Assembly (NCBI RefSeq): GCF_000429005.1
Contig: NZ_AUBA01000020.1
Coordinates: 1-59,536, forward strand
Origin: Novosphingobium acidiphilum DSM 19966
GTDB taxonomy: Bacteria > Pseudomonadota > Alphaproteobacteria > Sphingomonadales > Sphingomonadaceae
DNA length: 59,536 nt
Direction: 5' to 3'
The position numbers were made by a program, and so were the translations under genes. A model generated the notes under the pieces. It worked only from the letters and a program-made list of their open reading frames with translations. It ran no database searches and was not told the origin of the DNA. Shown here in pieces: positions 8,438 through 17,527 of this stretch (positions are counted from its first letter, which is position 1; each line of letters begins with the position of its first letter).

Positions 8438-9691
8438 TCAGGCCACCGCGATCCCGCCAACCTGATCATCGCCATCATCGGCCGCGGTCAGTTTGCCGCT
8501 GCGCATCCAGCGCAGCACCGGCACCGCCAGGATGACGCAGGCAGCCATGCTGACCCCGGCATCCATGAAAAACTGCCCGGTTACATTACCCGCCAGCTGG
8601 TAACCCCAGCCATCGAGCGCCAGCATATAGGTATAAGGCAGCAGTGCCGCGGTGGTCAGCAGGCCGAATTGCGTTGCCGCAATCGGACTGCCGCGTCGGA
8701 TCGATGCAAAAATAATCGCATTTTGAGCGACTTGTGCGATCGACTGGGCAATATTTTCACCGCACACCGCAATCAGATAGACCAGCCAGGTATGCGGCAG
8801 GCCGATCACCAGTGTGGTGAACACAGCGCCCGCGGTGCCCACGCCGATGTACAGCATCGGTCCGTGGACATGGCGCAGGCACCACCGCCCGAACAGCGCT
8901 GCGGCCATGCCGATCACCGTGGGGCCTATCCCGTTGGCAAAATCGACCATCTGCGCCGAAACGTGGAAATCGGGTCCCAACCCGCCAAACGCGTTGGTCA
9001 GCGTGAACGCCGCGCAGGGCATCGCCAGCAGCACCGCGATCCGCCACACCAGCGGGCGGCGGATCAGCACGCCGATGTCGCGGCCCAGATCGCCAAAGCT
9101 TTCGCGCACCGCCTTGCGCCCGTGGTCTGCCGACGGGATCAACCGCAGCACGACCAGCGGCACCAGCCCGATCACCCCCACCACGATCTGTCCGACGGGC
9201 GAAGGCAGGTGCGTGATCAACGGGTATTGGCAGAACGCCCCTATGCCGAACCCGACCCCGTTGCCGATCGTGAACCAGGCCCCGATGGCATCGTCCTGTT
9301 CCTTGGGCAGGGCCGCACCCAGCCATCCGCCAAGCGCGGTCGTCAGCATGACCAGCGCCAGCGCATCGGCCATCATCAGCGGCGCAATCAGCGGCCCGGT
9401 CGGCGCAACACCCAACATGATCGCGGTCAAAACCGCGACCAGCAGGCCAAGCGCATGCGCCCAGACCCTGCGGCTGACCAAAGTGTCAAGGATCGGTGCA
9501 ACCGCAAAGGTTGCCAACGACGCCAGCCCCGACAGCGCGGTCAGGCTGGCAATCACCGGCTGGCTGACCGCGTGCGCCGCCATGACCTGCGGCATCGTCA
9601 CCAGCACCCCGGCATAGCAAAAGCCATAGGCTGCATTCGACAGACCCATGGCCCAGACAAACCGGGGCCGAACCCGTGCTTCATCGATCAT
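8438..9691 (-). CDS. MFS transporter
   Basis: A 417-residue inner-membrane protein with about 12 hydrophobic segments. Its start, FVWAMGLSNAAYGFCYAGVLVTMPQVM, is typical of major facilitator proteins. It resembles the PAT/AmpG-like branch more than drug exporters, but the substrate is not readable. ATG 9691 is preferred over an upstream TTG at 9733 because it puts the first helix close to the N-terminus. It lies 111 nt downstream of hslU on the same strand and may be read through from it. A DUF1737 gene follows. Confidence 0.8.
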   Translation of the reverse strand: MIDEARVRPRFVWAMGLSNAAYGFCYAGVLVTMPQVMAAHAVSQPVIASLTALSGLASLATFAVAPILDTLVSRRVWAHALGLLVAVLTAIMLGVAPTGPLIAPLMMADALALVMLTTALGGWLGAALPKEQDDAIGAWFTIGNGVGFGIGAFCQYPLITHLPSPVGQIVVGVIGLVPLVVLRLIPSADHGRKAVRESFGDLGRDIGVLIRRPLVWRIAVLLAMPCAAFTLTNAFGGLGPDFHVSAQMVDFANGIGPTVIGMAAALFGRWCLRHVHGPMLYIGVGTAGAVFTTLVIGLPHTWLVYLIAVCGENIAQSIAQVAQNAIIFASIRRGSPIAATQFGLLTTAALLPYTYMLALDGWGYQLAGNVTGQFFMDAGVSMAACVILAVPVLRWMRSGKLTAADDGDDQVGGIAVA

Positions 9692-9802
9692 CGTGCGCGT
9701 GCACCCTTCGGGGCCAATCACGCCCGATGCCAAGTGTGCCGCAGGTGTCGGGATCGATCAACGGGCTTTGTGGGACGCACCCGGACAAAGGCACCGGGCG
9801 GG

Positions 9803-11104
9803 TTACAGGATGTATTTCGACAGGTCGGTGTTTGCCGCCAGCTTGGCCAGGCGGTCGGCAACATAGGCCTCATCGATGGTCACAGTCGTGTCGCCGCGGT
9901 CTTCGGCATCAAAGCTGATCTCTTCCAGCAGCTTTTCCATCACCGTCTGCAAACGGCGCGCGCCGATGTTTTCGATGCTGGCGTTCACCTGGGCCGAGGT
10001 GCGCGCAATCGCGCGGATCGCGCCCGGCGTGAATTCCAGTGTGACGTTTTCGGTTGCCAGCAATCCGCAATACTGTTCGACCAGATTGGCGCGTGTTTCG
10101 GACAGGATGCGTACGAAATCATCCTCGGACAGCGCCTGCAATTCCACCCGGATCGGCAGGCGCCCCTGCAATTCGGGCAGCATGTCGCTGGGCTTGGCAA
10201 TGTGGAACGCGCCCGAGGCAATGAACAGCACATGGTCGGTCTTCATCGGGCCATATTTGGTGGCAACCGTCGTGCCCTCGATCAACGGCAGCAGATCGCG
10301 CTGTACGCCTTCGCGGCTGACCGATCCGCCGCGCACATCGCTGACCGCGATCTTGTCGATTTCGTCGATAAACACGATGCCACAGGTTTCGGCATTGATC
10401 AGGGCAACGCGCGCCACATCGTCCTGATCCATGCGCTTTTCAGCTTCTTCGTCGATCAGTTTTTCCCAGGCGTCGGGCACCCGCAGCTTGCGCCGCCTGG
10501 TCGCCTGGCGCCCCATCGCCTTGCCCATCATGTCCGACAAATTGATCATGCCGATCCCGCCGCCCATGCCGGGAATGTCCATCGGCATCGACGGATTGTC
10601 CTCGACCTCGATTTCCACTTCGACATCGGCCATCGCGCCTTCGACGATGCGCTGGCGAAAGCTTTCGCGCGTCGCCTCGCTGGCACCATCGCCCACCAGC
10701 GCCTTGAGCAGGCGGTCCATCGCCGCCTTGCTTGCCGCTTCGCGCACGGCATCGCGCCGGCGGGCCTTTTCCAGGCGGACCGCCTCTTCGGCCAGATCGC
10801 GCGCGATCTGTTCGACATCGCGGCCGACATAGCCGACTTCGGTAAACTTGGTCGCTTCGACTTTGACAAACGGCGCATCGGCCAGCCGTGCCAGACGGCG
10901 GCTGATCTCGGTCTTGCCGCAGCCGGTGGGCCCGATCATCAGGATGTTCTTGGGGCTGACCTCGTCGCGCAGCGCAGGATTCAGCCGCTGGCGGCGCCAG
11001 CGATTGCGCAGCGCCACCGCGACCGCGCGTTTGGCATCCTGCTGGCCGACTATGTGTTCATCAAGCGCGCGGACGATGGCTTTGGGGGTAAGGGCGTCAT
11101 TCAT
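9803..11104 (-). CDS. hslU: ATP-dependent protease ATPase subunit HslU
   Basis: A 433-residue AAA+ unfoldase. It starts LTPKAIVRALDEHIVGQQDAKRAVAVAL and has Walker A GPTGCGKT (58-65), GYVGRDVEQIARDL (pore region) and Walker B FIDEID (245-250). A sensor/arginine segment GARRLQTVMEKLLEE and the conserved C-terminus DLSKYIL, which docks into HslV, follow. The variable I-domain spans about 110-230 and contains a Gly/Met-rich stretch. It unfolds substrates for the HslV peptidase and lies 6 nt downstream of hslV, as usual. Length is normal. Confidence 0.97.
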   Translation of the reverse strand: MNDALTPKAIVRALDEHIVGQQDAKRAVAVALRNRWRRQRLNPALRDEVSPKNILMIGPTGCGKTEISRRLARLADAPFVKVEATKFTEVGYVGRDVEQIARDLAEEAVRLEKARRRDAVREAASKAAMDRLLKALVGDGASEATRESFRQRIVEGAMADVEVEIEVEDNPSMPMDIPGMGGGIGMINLSDMMGKAMGRQATRRRKLRVPDAWEKLIDEEAEKRMDQDDVARVALINAETCGIVFIDEIDKIAVSDVRGGSVSREGVQRDLLPLIEGTTVATKYGPMKTDHVLFIASGAFHIAKPSDMLPELQGRLPIRVELQALSEDDFVRILSETRANLVEQYCGLLATENVTLEFTPGAIRAIARTSAQVNASIENIGARRLQTVMEKLLEEISFDAEDRGDTTVTIDEAYVADRLAKLAANTDLSKYIL

Positions 11105-11110
11105 GATCGA

Positions 11111-11695
11111 TCAGACTTCTTCCAGCGTCACGCGGTCGTTGGTGTAGACACAGATGTCGGCCGCCACCTGCATCGCGCGGCGGGCAATCGTTTCGGCATC
11201 GCATTCATAACCGGCAATCGCGCGCGCCGCGGCCAGCGCATAATTGCCGCCCGATCCGATTGCCGCGATCACGCTGTCGCCGCCTGCGTCGTGGATCGCT
11301 TCGGGTTCGAGCACGTCGCCGTTGCCGGTCAGCACCAGCAGCGTATCGACATCGGCCACGATCATCAGTGCTTCAAGATTGCGCAGATATTTGTCGGTGC
11401 GCCAGTCCTTGGCCAGTTCGACCGCCGCGCGCAGCAATTGCCCGCGATGCGCTTCCAGCTTGCGCTCAAGCCGTTCGAACAGGGTAAAGGCATCGGCAGT
11501 GGCGCCGGCAAAACCGGCAATCACTTTGCCGCCTTCGCCCAATCGCCGCACCTTGCGTGCATTGGGCTTCATCACGGTGTTGCCCATCGACACCTGGCCG
11601 TCGCCGGCGATGACGGTGCGCCCGTTTCTGCGCACGCCGATAATGGTGGTTCCGTGCCACTGGATCAGGCCATGGCTGGCCGCATGGTCATTCAT
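11111..11695 (-). CDS. hslV: ATP-dependent protease peptidase subunit HslV
   Basis: A 194-residue threonine protease of the HslVU complex. The mature N-terminal Thr is in HGTTIIGVRRNG. As in other alphaproteobacteria a propeptide (here about 16 residues, MNDHAASHGLIQWHG) precedes it and must be removed. VIAGDGQVSMGNTVMK and GGNYALAAARA are further family blocks. ATG 11695 is chosen over the upstream GTG 11716 because it matches family N-termini. hslU follows after 6 nt. I found no clear heat-shock (CTTG-type) promoter in the 138 nt upstream. Confidence 0.96.
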   Translation of the reverse strand: MNDHAASHGLIQWHGTTIIGVRRNGRTVIAGDGQVSMGNTVMKPNARKVRRLGEGGKVIAGFAGATADAFTLFERLERKLEAHRGQLLRAAVELAKDWRTDKYLRNLEALMIVADVDTLLVLTGNGDVLEPEAIHDAGGDSVIAAIGSGGNYALAAARAIAGYECDAETIARRAMQVAADICVYTNDRVTLEEV

Positions 11696-11769
11696 GCCAG
11701 CCGATATGGGGGGCACTCCGCGCCAATCAATAGCGCGGGTTTTTTGGGGTCCTGGGCCTGGCCGGTGCG

Positions 11770-11807
11770 GCCCCCCGCCCGATCACCTGCTGCATCGGGC
11801 CGGGGGC
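11770..11807 (-). terminator. GC-rich hairpin after bamE
   Basis: On the minus strand, downstream of bamE, GCCCCCGGCCCGAT is followed 10 nt later by ATCGGGCGGGGGGC, a 14-bp stem with one mismatch. There is no U-run after it, so it is a weak or factor-assisted terminator candidate between bamE and hslV. Confidence 0.4.
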
Positions 11808-11833
11808 TGCGTCGTGCCGCTGCGCGGCAGGTA

Positions 11834-12391
11834 TCAACTGCCGTTCGGGCCGGTCCCGCCGGGACGTCCGCCACCCTGGCCACCCTGGCCGGGTTGTCCG
11901 CCGGGCAGTGCGCCGACCGTGCCGATATTGCCGAACAGGTCTTCAAAAAAGCTGCGGTCGCGGCCCAGCGTCGGGGTCTTGTGCTTGTCGGGTTCGATCC
12001 GCAGCGCGTGTTCGACGCCATCGTGGGTTACGTCCGACACCGTGCCGCCGGCATCAAAGCCCACGTGCAGGATCGATCCGGCATGGATGCGCGGGCGGGT
12101 AAACGGGCGCTGTTCGGTGTCGAGCGAGATGTAATACCACGCCTGCTGGCCAAACTGGCTTTTCATCGTGGGCTGACCCAACGAGCGTTCGACCGACAGG
12201 CGGTTGTCCACACCCGGCAACACCGACTGGGTCAGCGCCGGGTCGACCAGGTAACCGCGGTGATCGCGAATCGTGCTGCATCCACTGGCGCACAGCAACA
12301 GCGCGCAGCCCAGTGACACCCTGAGGCTTGCCGCCTTCAGGCCCGCTGCCCGTGCCGGAAAACCCGACTGCTTGGTCCGCTCGATCCGCAT
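11834..12391 (-). CDS. bamE: Outer membrane assembly factor BamE (SmpA/OmlA) lipoprotein
   Basis: A 185-residue lipoprotein. A basic start and hydrophobic segment end in the lipobox LLCASGC (Cys near residue 38). The SmpA/OmlA domain follows with GYLVDPALTQSVLPGVDNRLSVERSLGQPTMKS and WYYIS. BamE is the small accessory lipoprotein of the BAM complex that inserts outer-membrane beta-barrels such as LptD, also encoded in this window. The last 25 residues are a Gly/Pro/Gln-rich tail, longer than in enterobacteria. ATG 12391 has AAAGGTGG at a good distance; an upstream GTG at 12397 is less likely. It is divergent from the gene at 12598. Confidence 0.88.
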   Translation of the reverse strand: MRIERTKQSGFPARAAGLKAASLRVSLGCALLLCASGCSTIRDHRGYLVDPALTQSVLPGVDNRLSVERSLGQPTMKSQFGQQAWYYISLDTEQRPFTRPRIHAGSILHVGFDAGGTVSDVTHDGVEHALRIEPDKHKTPTLGRDRSFFEDLFGNIGTVGALPGGQPGQGGQGGGRPGGTGPNGS

Positions 12392-12597
12392 TGCCACCTT
12401 TCACACCTGCCTGAACAGATAACTGCACTGCGGGTCGTTTGCCTTCGCGCCCGCGGTGCCTATATCACACGCCTTAGGCATCAAAGCGCATTCCCGCAAT
12501 GCCGGGCAAGCGGTTTGATGCACCGGGGGCGCACCCCGGCAATCCACAATGGCCCCGCCACGGCGCGGCCCGATGACAAGGACGGAAACACCTGGTG

Positions 12598-13113
12598 ATG
12601 TCGCGACTTGCGAAATGGCTGCGGCCAAGCCCCGACCCCCGCGAGGCGATTCGCCCGCTGTGGCACCGGGTGGTAGAAATTGCGCGCGAGAAGGAATGGT
12701 ATCGCGATTGCGGTGTTGCCGACACCGTGGCGGGTCGGTTCGACGCGATCACGCTGATCCTGTCGCTGGTGCTGATCCGGATGGAGCGCGAAGACACGAT
12801 GGCCGATGCCTCGGTCCGGCTGACCGAACTGTTCGTCGACGATATGGACGGGCAATTGCGGCAGGGTGGCGTGGGCGATCTGATCGTGGGCAAACACATC
12901 GGCACATTGATGAGCACGCTGGGTGGCCGGTTGGGCGCCTATCGCACCGCGCTCGACGAGGGCGAAGCCTCCACCACGGCGGCCGTGGCGCGCAATGTAA
13001 CCATGCGCGAAGGCGGTGATCCGCTGCTGGTGGCACAACGTGCGCGCGCCTTTGCCGCAGGGCTTGCCGCAACGCCGGCGATGCGCCTGCTGACCGCGGA
13101 AATCGGCCGATGA
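12598..13113 (+). CDS. Ubiquinol-cytochrome c chaperone family protein (CBP3-like)
   Basis: A 171-residue soluble protein with WYRDCGVADTVAGRFDAITLILSLVLIRM and later LTELFVDDMDGQLRQGGVGDLIVGKHIGTLMSTLGGR, the hallmarks of the CBP3/UQCC1 chaperone family. In mitochondria CBP3 assists cytochrome b assembly into complex III; the bacterial proteins are presumed to act on the bc1 complex, but this is inferred. An AAGGACGG precedes the tandem GTG ATG at 12595/12598, and ATG 12598 is taken. The stop overlaps the YceD gene by 4 nt, so the two are coupled. Confidence 0.8.
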   Translation: MSRLAKWLRPSPDPREAIRPLWHRVVEIAREKEWYRDCGVADTVAGRFDAITLILSLVLIRMEREDTMADASVRLTELFVDDMDGQLRQGGVGDLIVGKHIGTLMSTLGGRLGAYRTALDEGEASTTAAVARNVTMREGGDPLLVAQRARAFAAGLAATPAMRLLTAEIGR

Positions 13114-13640
13114 GCGCGCGCATCGATCCTGAATGGGTGCGGATCATCGATGTCCGCCATCTGCCCGCGGCCATGGTGGAGGTGAGTGCCGACGAGGCTG
13201 AACGCCGCCGTCTGGCGGGCAGGTTCGGCCTGACCGCGATCGACCGGCTGGTCGCCACGGTGCGGCTGCAGGCGACCGACGCGAAGATCGTGGTGACCGG
13301 GCGCATCCGCGCCGCCGTGGTGCAGCCTTGCGCGATTTCGGGTGAAGATTTCGACGTGACGATCGATGAACCGGTCGATCTGCGGTTTGTGCCGCCGCGC
13401 GATCCCGCTGCACCCGACGAAGAGATCGAGATTACCGCGCTCGATTGCGACGAGATCGAATACGACGGGCTGAATTTCGATCTGGGCGAAGCACTGGCGC
13501 AAACGCTGGCGCTGTCGATCGATCCTTTTGCGCAAGGGCCCGATGCCGATCGCGCGCGCGCCGAACACGGGCTGGCCGGTTCGGGCGGCGGTGGCGCCTT
13601 TGACGCCCTGGCCGCCCTCAAGGGTCTTGCCCCGCAATGA
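13110..13640 (+). CDS. yceD: YceD family protein (DUF177)
   Basis: A 176-residue protein of the YceD/DUF177 family. The recognisable core is VTGRIRAAVVQPCAISGEDFDVTID, with EIEYDGLNFDLGEALAQTLALSIDPFA near the C-terminus. The family is linked to 23S rRNA maturation and usually sits before rpmF (L32) and plsX. Here rpmF and plsX are absent and a MATE transporter follows with a 4-nt overlap, so the common synteny is broken. It is translationally coupled to both neighbours. Confidence 0.85.
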   Translation: MSARIDPEWVRIIDVRHLPAAMVEVSADEAERRRLAGRFGLTAIDRLVATVRLQATDAKIVVTGRIRAAVVQPCAISGEDFDVTIDEPVDLRFVPPRDPAAPDEEIEITALDCDEIEYDGLNFDLGEALAQTLALSIDPFAQGPDADRARAEHGLAGSGGGGAFDALAALKGLAPQ

Positions 13641-15061
13641 GCGAACCCCGCAGCCGTGCCCCCGGCAGCCGACAAGGCGATCTGACACGCGGGCCGATCA
13701 TGGGCACGCTGCTGCGCTTTTGCGCGCCCACGCTGATGGCCAATGTGCTGCAATCGCTGAACGGCACGGTCAATGCGATCTGGGTCGGGCGGATGCTGGG
13801 CGGCAGCGCACTGGCCGCGACCGCCAACGCCAATGTGGTGATGTTCCTGGTGTTCGCCGCCACGTTCGGATTCGGCATGGCCGCCACGGTCAAGATCGGT
13901 CAGGCGTTCGGCGCCGGCAATGTCGATGCAGCGCGCCGCACATTTGGCACGGCAATGGGATTTTGCGTTGGCCTGTCGCTGGTGGTGGCGGTGGCCGGGT
14001 GGATCGGCGCGCCCGCGCTGTTGCATGCGATGTCGACCCCGCCGGTGGTCTTTGCCTTTGCGCTGGCCTATTTGCGGGTGATCTTCATCGCCATGCCTGC
14101 ACAGATGATCAGCGTGATCCTGTCGATGTCGATGCGCGGCGCTGGCGATGCCCGGACGCCGTTGCGCATGATGATCATTTCGGTCGTGCTTGATGTGGCG
14201 CTCAATCCGCTGCTGATCGGCGGCTGGGGACCGATCCCGGCGTTCGGCATTGCCGGATCGGCGCTGGCCACGACGATTGCTTCGACCGTGGCCATGCTGG
14301 CCTATCTGGTGGTGCTCTATGCCAACGATCTGCCTGTGCGCCTGCGCCGGAGCGAATGGCATTACCTGATCCCGCACCCGGCTGAATTGCGCTTTATCGT
14401 CACCAAGGGTCTGCCGATGGGCGCGCAGATGCTGCTGGTGTCGATGGCCGGGATCATCATGGTGGGACTGGTCAACCGCGAAGGCGCCACCGCCAGCGCG
14501 GCCTATGGCGCCAGCTTGCAGGTGTGGACGTATCTGCAGATGCCGGCACTGGCGATTTCGGCGGCGGTCAGCGCGATGGCGGCCCAGACCATCGGCGCGC
14601 GGCTGTTCGACCGGCTGGATGCGATCACCCGCGCCGGCGTCCTGCTGAATCTGGCCATGACCGGCGTGATGACAGCGCTGCTGCTGACGTTCGACCGGCC
14701 GGTGCTAGAACTGTTTCTGGGCGCAAACAGCCCGGCGGTCGGACTTGCCCGGCATATCCAGTTTCTGGCCAGTTGGAGCTATGCGCTGTTCGGGATCACC
14801 ATCGTACTGTTCGGCACGATGCGCGCGGCCGGCACGGTGCTGCCGCCGCTGCTGGTGCTGGGGATCGCGATGTATCCGGGGCGATTGGGGTTCTATCACC
14901 TGGTCCACCCGGTGCTGGGGATGGATGCGATCTGGCTCAGCTTTCCGGTGGGATCGGCGATCGCGCTGGTGCTGGCCTATGCCTCGTACCGCCTGATCCC
15001 CTGGCGCAAGCGGGCAGAGGCGACGCGTGTGCCGCCGACACGCGAACCGGCGGTGGCCTGA
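13637..15061 (+). CDS. MATE family efflux transporter
   Basis: A 474-residue inner-membrane protein with 12 predicted helices. It has the MATE beginning LTRGPIMGTLLRFCAPTLMANVLQSLNGTVNAIWVGR and the mirrored second half from KGLPMGAQMLLVSMAGIIM. It would export drugs or metabolites using a Na+ or H+ gradient. ATGA overlap with yceD places it at the end of a three-gene unit with the bc1 chaperone. It ends 33 nt before the convergent HerA-like gene. Confidence 0.88.
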   Translation: MSEPRSRAPGSRQGDLTRGPIMGTLLRFCAPTLMANVLQSLNGTVNAIWVGRMLGGSALAATANANVVMFLVFAATFGFGMAATVKIGQAFGAGNVDAARRTFGTAMGFCVGLSLVVAVAGWIGAPALLHAMSTPPVVFAFALAYLRVIFIAMPAQMISVILSMSMRGAGDARTPLRMMIISVVLDVALNPLLIGGWGPIPAFGIAGSALATTIASTVAMLAYLVVLYANDLPVRLRRSEWHYLIPHPAELRFIVTKGLPMGAQMLLVSMAGIIMVGLVNREGATASAAYGASLQVWTYLQMPALAISAAVSAMAAQTIGARLFDRLDAITRAGVLLNLAMTGVMTALLLTFDRPVLELFLGANSPAVGLARHIQFLASWSYALFGITIVLFGTMRAAGTVLPPLLVLGIAMYPGRLGFYHLVHPVLGMDAIWLSFPVGSAIALVLAYASYRLIPWRKRAEATRVPPTREPAVA

Positions 15062-15094
15062 AGCGTTCGCCGGGTGCATGCCCGCCGCCCCGCT

Positions 15095-16810
15095 CTAACG
15101 GCTTTGTGCGCGCCACCTTTGCGTGGTCCGATCGATCATCGTGTCTTCGCCGCCCGACTTGGCCCATTGCGCCGAGAATGACGGATCGGCCGAAGCCGGG
15201 CGCAACGCGGCATCGAGATCGTCGAACGACACGCGCATCGGGATCGACACGCCTTCGCCGCAGATCACGCATTCGCGGTTTCGCAGCGCCGGGATTGCAT
15301 CCATGAACCCGCGCGCGCCTTCGGGCATGGCGGCACGCACGTGCGCCTGGTCGCGTTCGTTGTTAAGCCGCATCGCGATGATCGTGCCGCACTGCGACAG
15401 CACGCCTTCGGCAAGGTCGGAGGGGCGCTGGGTGATCAGCCCCAGGCTGACGCCGTATTTGCGGCCTTCCTTGGCGATGCGCGACAGCACGCGCGCCACC
15501 GACGATCCGTCGGAATTGCGTTCGTTGGGCACGTAGCGGTGCGCCTCTTCGCACACCAGCAGAATCGGCCGGGTTTCCTCGTCGCGCGCCCACACCGCAA
15601 AATCGAACACCAGCCGCGACAGCACGGCAACCACCGTCGAGGTGATTTCCGACGGCACGCCCGACACATCGATGATCGAGATCGGTTTGCCATTCGCGGG
15701 CAGGCGGAACACCTGGCCGATAAAATCGGTCATGCAATCGCCCACCAGCATGCCTGAAAACATGAACTGATAGCGCGGATCGGCGCGGACCTCCTCGATC
15801 TTGGTCTTGATCCGCTGATAGGGGATCGATCCCGTGCCCTTGTCCAGCTTGCCCATTTCGTTGACCAGGATGTTGAGCAGATCCGACAGCAGATAAGGGA
15901 TCGGCGAATCAACCGTGATCTTGCCGATCGCGGCGGCCAGCCGGTTCTTGGCGCGGGCCTGTTGCAGGCACCGCGCCAGAATATCGGCATCGACCACCCG
16001 GTCCGACCCGCTCGAGGTCAGGAACACTTCGCAATGTTCCTCGAAATTCATCAGCCAGTACGGCATCTGCAGGTTCGACACGTCAAGCAGGTGGCCGCGC
16101 GTGCGGAACGCCGATATGTATTCGCCGTGCGGGTCGATCATCACGATGTGCCCCTCGGGCGCCAGTTCGCAGATCCGGTGCAGGATCAACGAGGCCGAGG
16201 TCGATTTGCCCGTGCCGGTGGATCCCAGCAGCGCGAAGTGCTTGCCCAGAAAGCTGTCGATATACAGCCCCGCGCGAATGTCGCGGGTGGGATGCACGGT
16301 GCCGATGCTGATATTGGCACGTCCGTCGCTGGCATAGATCTGGCGCAGATCGGCGCTGGTGGCCACATGCGCCAGTGCGCCGGGCATCGGATAGCGGGTA
16401 ACGCCGCGGCGAAAGCCATAGATATTGCCGGTCAGACGTTCGGTATCGCCTTCGCCCATGAAATCGACTTCGACCACGATGCCGCCGTGATCTTCATCCT
16501 GCGTGGCCTGGCGCATCGTGCGCACCACCCCCAGCAACCACGACGACCCGACACGGATCTTGATCTGGCTGGCAACCTGCCCCGACATCGCGATCGCGGG
16601 GTCCGCATCACCCAGGCATTCCTGCAGACGTTGGGGATCAAGCACGATATGGGTGGTGCCACCTGCCACATCACGCACCACGCCGATCGGGCGACGCACG
16701 TTGTCCGAACCCGGGGCCGCGCCGCCGGACCCCGCCGCCGGGCCATCCACGCATCCGGCCGCAGGCGACTGTGCAGAATCAAACTCGGCATGCCTGCTCA
16801 TTTCCGACAT
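15095..16810 (-). CDS. HerA-like ATPase (DUF87, HAS-barrel)
   Basis: A 571-residue protein. Residues 1-35 are low-complexity. A beta-rich HAS-barrel-like region (about 38-150) precedes a FtsK/HerA ATPase core with Walker A GSTGTGKST (196-204), MIDPHGEY, Walker B PILLVCEEAHRY (Glu421/422) and the LITQRPSDLAEGVLSQCG motif (459-475). Archaeal HerA pairs with the nuclease NurA in DNA-end processing; bacterial homologues act in repair or in defence (for example SIR2-HerA). No nuclease or SIR2 gene adjoins, so it appears as a lone housekeeping ATPase, common in sphingomonads. ATG 16810 follows GGGGAAAGG. Confidence 0.82.
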   Translation of the reverse strand: MSEMSRHAEFDSAQSPAAGCVDGPAAGSGGAAPGSDNVRRPIGVVRDVAGGTTHIVLDPQRLQECLGDADPAIAMSGQVASQIKIRVGSSWLLGVVRTMRQATQDEDHGGIVVEVDFMGEGDTERLTGNIYGFRRGVTRYPMPGALAHVATSADLRQIYASDGRANISIGTVHPTRDIRAGLYIDSFLGKHFALLGSTGTGKSTSASLILHRICELAPEGHIVMIDPHGEYISAFRTRGHLLDVSNLQMPYWLMNFEEHCEVFLTSSGSDRVVDADILARCLQQARAKNRLAAAIGKITVDSPIPYLLSDLLNILVNEMGKLDKGTGSIPYQRIKTKIEEVRADPRYQFMFSGMLVGDCMTDFIGQVFRLPANGKPISIIDVSGVPSEITSTVVAVLSRLVFDFAVWARDEETRPILLVCEEAHRYVPNERNSDGSSVARVLSRIAKEGRKYGVSLGLITQRPSDLAEGVLSQCGTIIAMRLNNERDQAHVRAAMPEGARGFMDAIPALRNRECVICGEGVSIPMRVSFDDLDAALRPASADPSFSAQWAKSGGEDTMIDRTTQRWRAQSR

Positions 16811-17042
16811 TGGAACCTTTCCCCGCCGATGGCGGCACCGGACACCCGCCGTGGTAGGCCCAAAGCGGTTAATTCCGGGCTAATGCGGCGCCTGTCCGGT
16901 GCAAGGTCGCCGGCCTGGCGGGGCTGCACACCCGGCCGAAAGATGCATTTTTTCAATCATGGTGACCCAATGAATTTGCTAAGCCCCGGCGTGACAGCAG
17001 TGCTACACGGTGCCCCACATCCTGTTTGAAAGGGACCACGTC

Positions 17043-17501
17043 ATGTCCGGCGACAATGCCAAGAAAGCCCTGATCGACAGTCTGAACGGACTGCTTGCCG
17101 ATCTGTTCGCGCTGTATCTGAAAACCAAGAATTTCCATTGGCACGTTGCCGGTCCGCAATTCCACGATCTGCATCTGCTGTTCGACACCCATGCCACCGA
17201 ACTGTTTGCGCTGACCGACGTGATCGCCGAACGCGTGCGCAAGAACGGCGGGGCCACGCTGACCTCGATCGGCGCGATCGGGGCCAAGACCACGATCGCC
17301 GACGATGACCGCGCCGGGCTGGATGCCATGACCATGGTGCGCGTGCTGCGCGATGACAACGCCATGCTGATCGCCCGGATCCGCGCGGCCAAGGCCGCAG
17401 CGGGCCAGGCCGGCGACAATGCCACCGACGGCGCCGCCGATGACTGGACCGACCAGGCCGAACAGCGCGTGTGGTTCCTGACCCAGATCCTGGGTGGCTG
17501 A
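17043..17501 (+). CDS. dps: Dps/ferritin-like DNA-binding stress protein
   Basis: A 152-residue ferritin-like protein with KTKNFHWHVAGPQFHDLHLLFDTHATELFALTDVIAERVR, containing the ferroxidase ligands (HWH...D...H...E) of Dps. It forms a dodecamer that oxidises and stores iron with peroxide and protects DNA. ATG 17043 has GAAAGGGA 8 nt upstream; the frame opens 33 nt earlier but without a ribosome site. It stands alone, divergent from the HerA gene across 232 nt, which presumably holds both promoters; I could not identify an OxyR or Fur site by eye. Confidence 0.92.
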   Translation: MSGDNAKKALIDSLNGLLADLFALYLKTKNFHWHVAGPQFHDLHLLFDTHATELFALTDVIAERVRKNGGATLTSIGAIGAKTTIADDDRAGLDAMTMVRVLRDDNAMLIARIRAAKAAAGQAGDNATDGAADDWTDQAEQRVWFLTQILGG

Positions 17502-17527
17502 ACCCACGCGCCGGCACTGACCGCAGC

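Noticed and set aside
11696..11833. Heat-shock sigma32 promoter before hslV
   Set aside because: No CTTG-type -35 with a matching -10 was found on the minus strand.
8246..12316. A very long plus-strand open frame (over 1300 codons) opposite MFS, hslU, hslV and bamE
   Set aside because: It is an antisense shadow typical of GC-rich DNA; its product is His/Arg/Gln-rich without domains, while the minus strand holds well-recognised genes.
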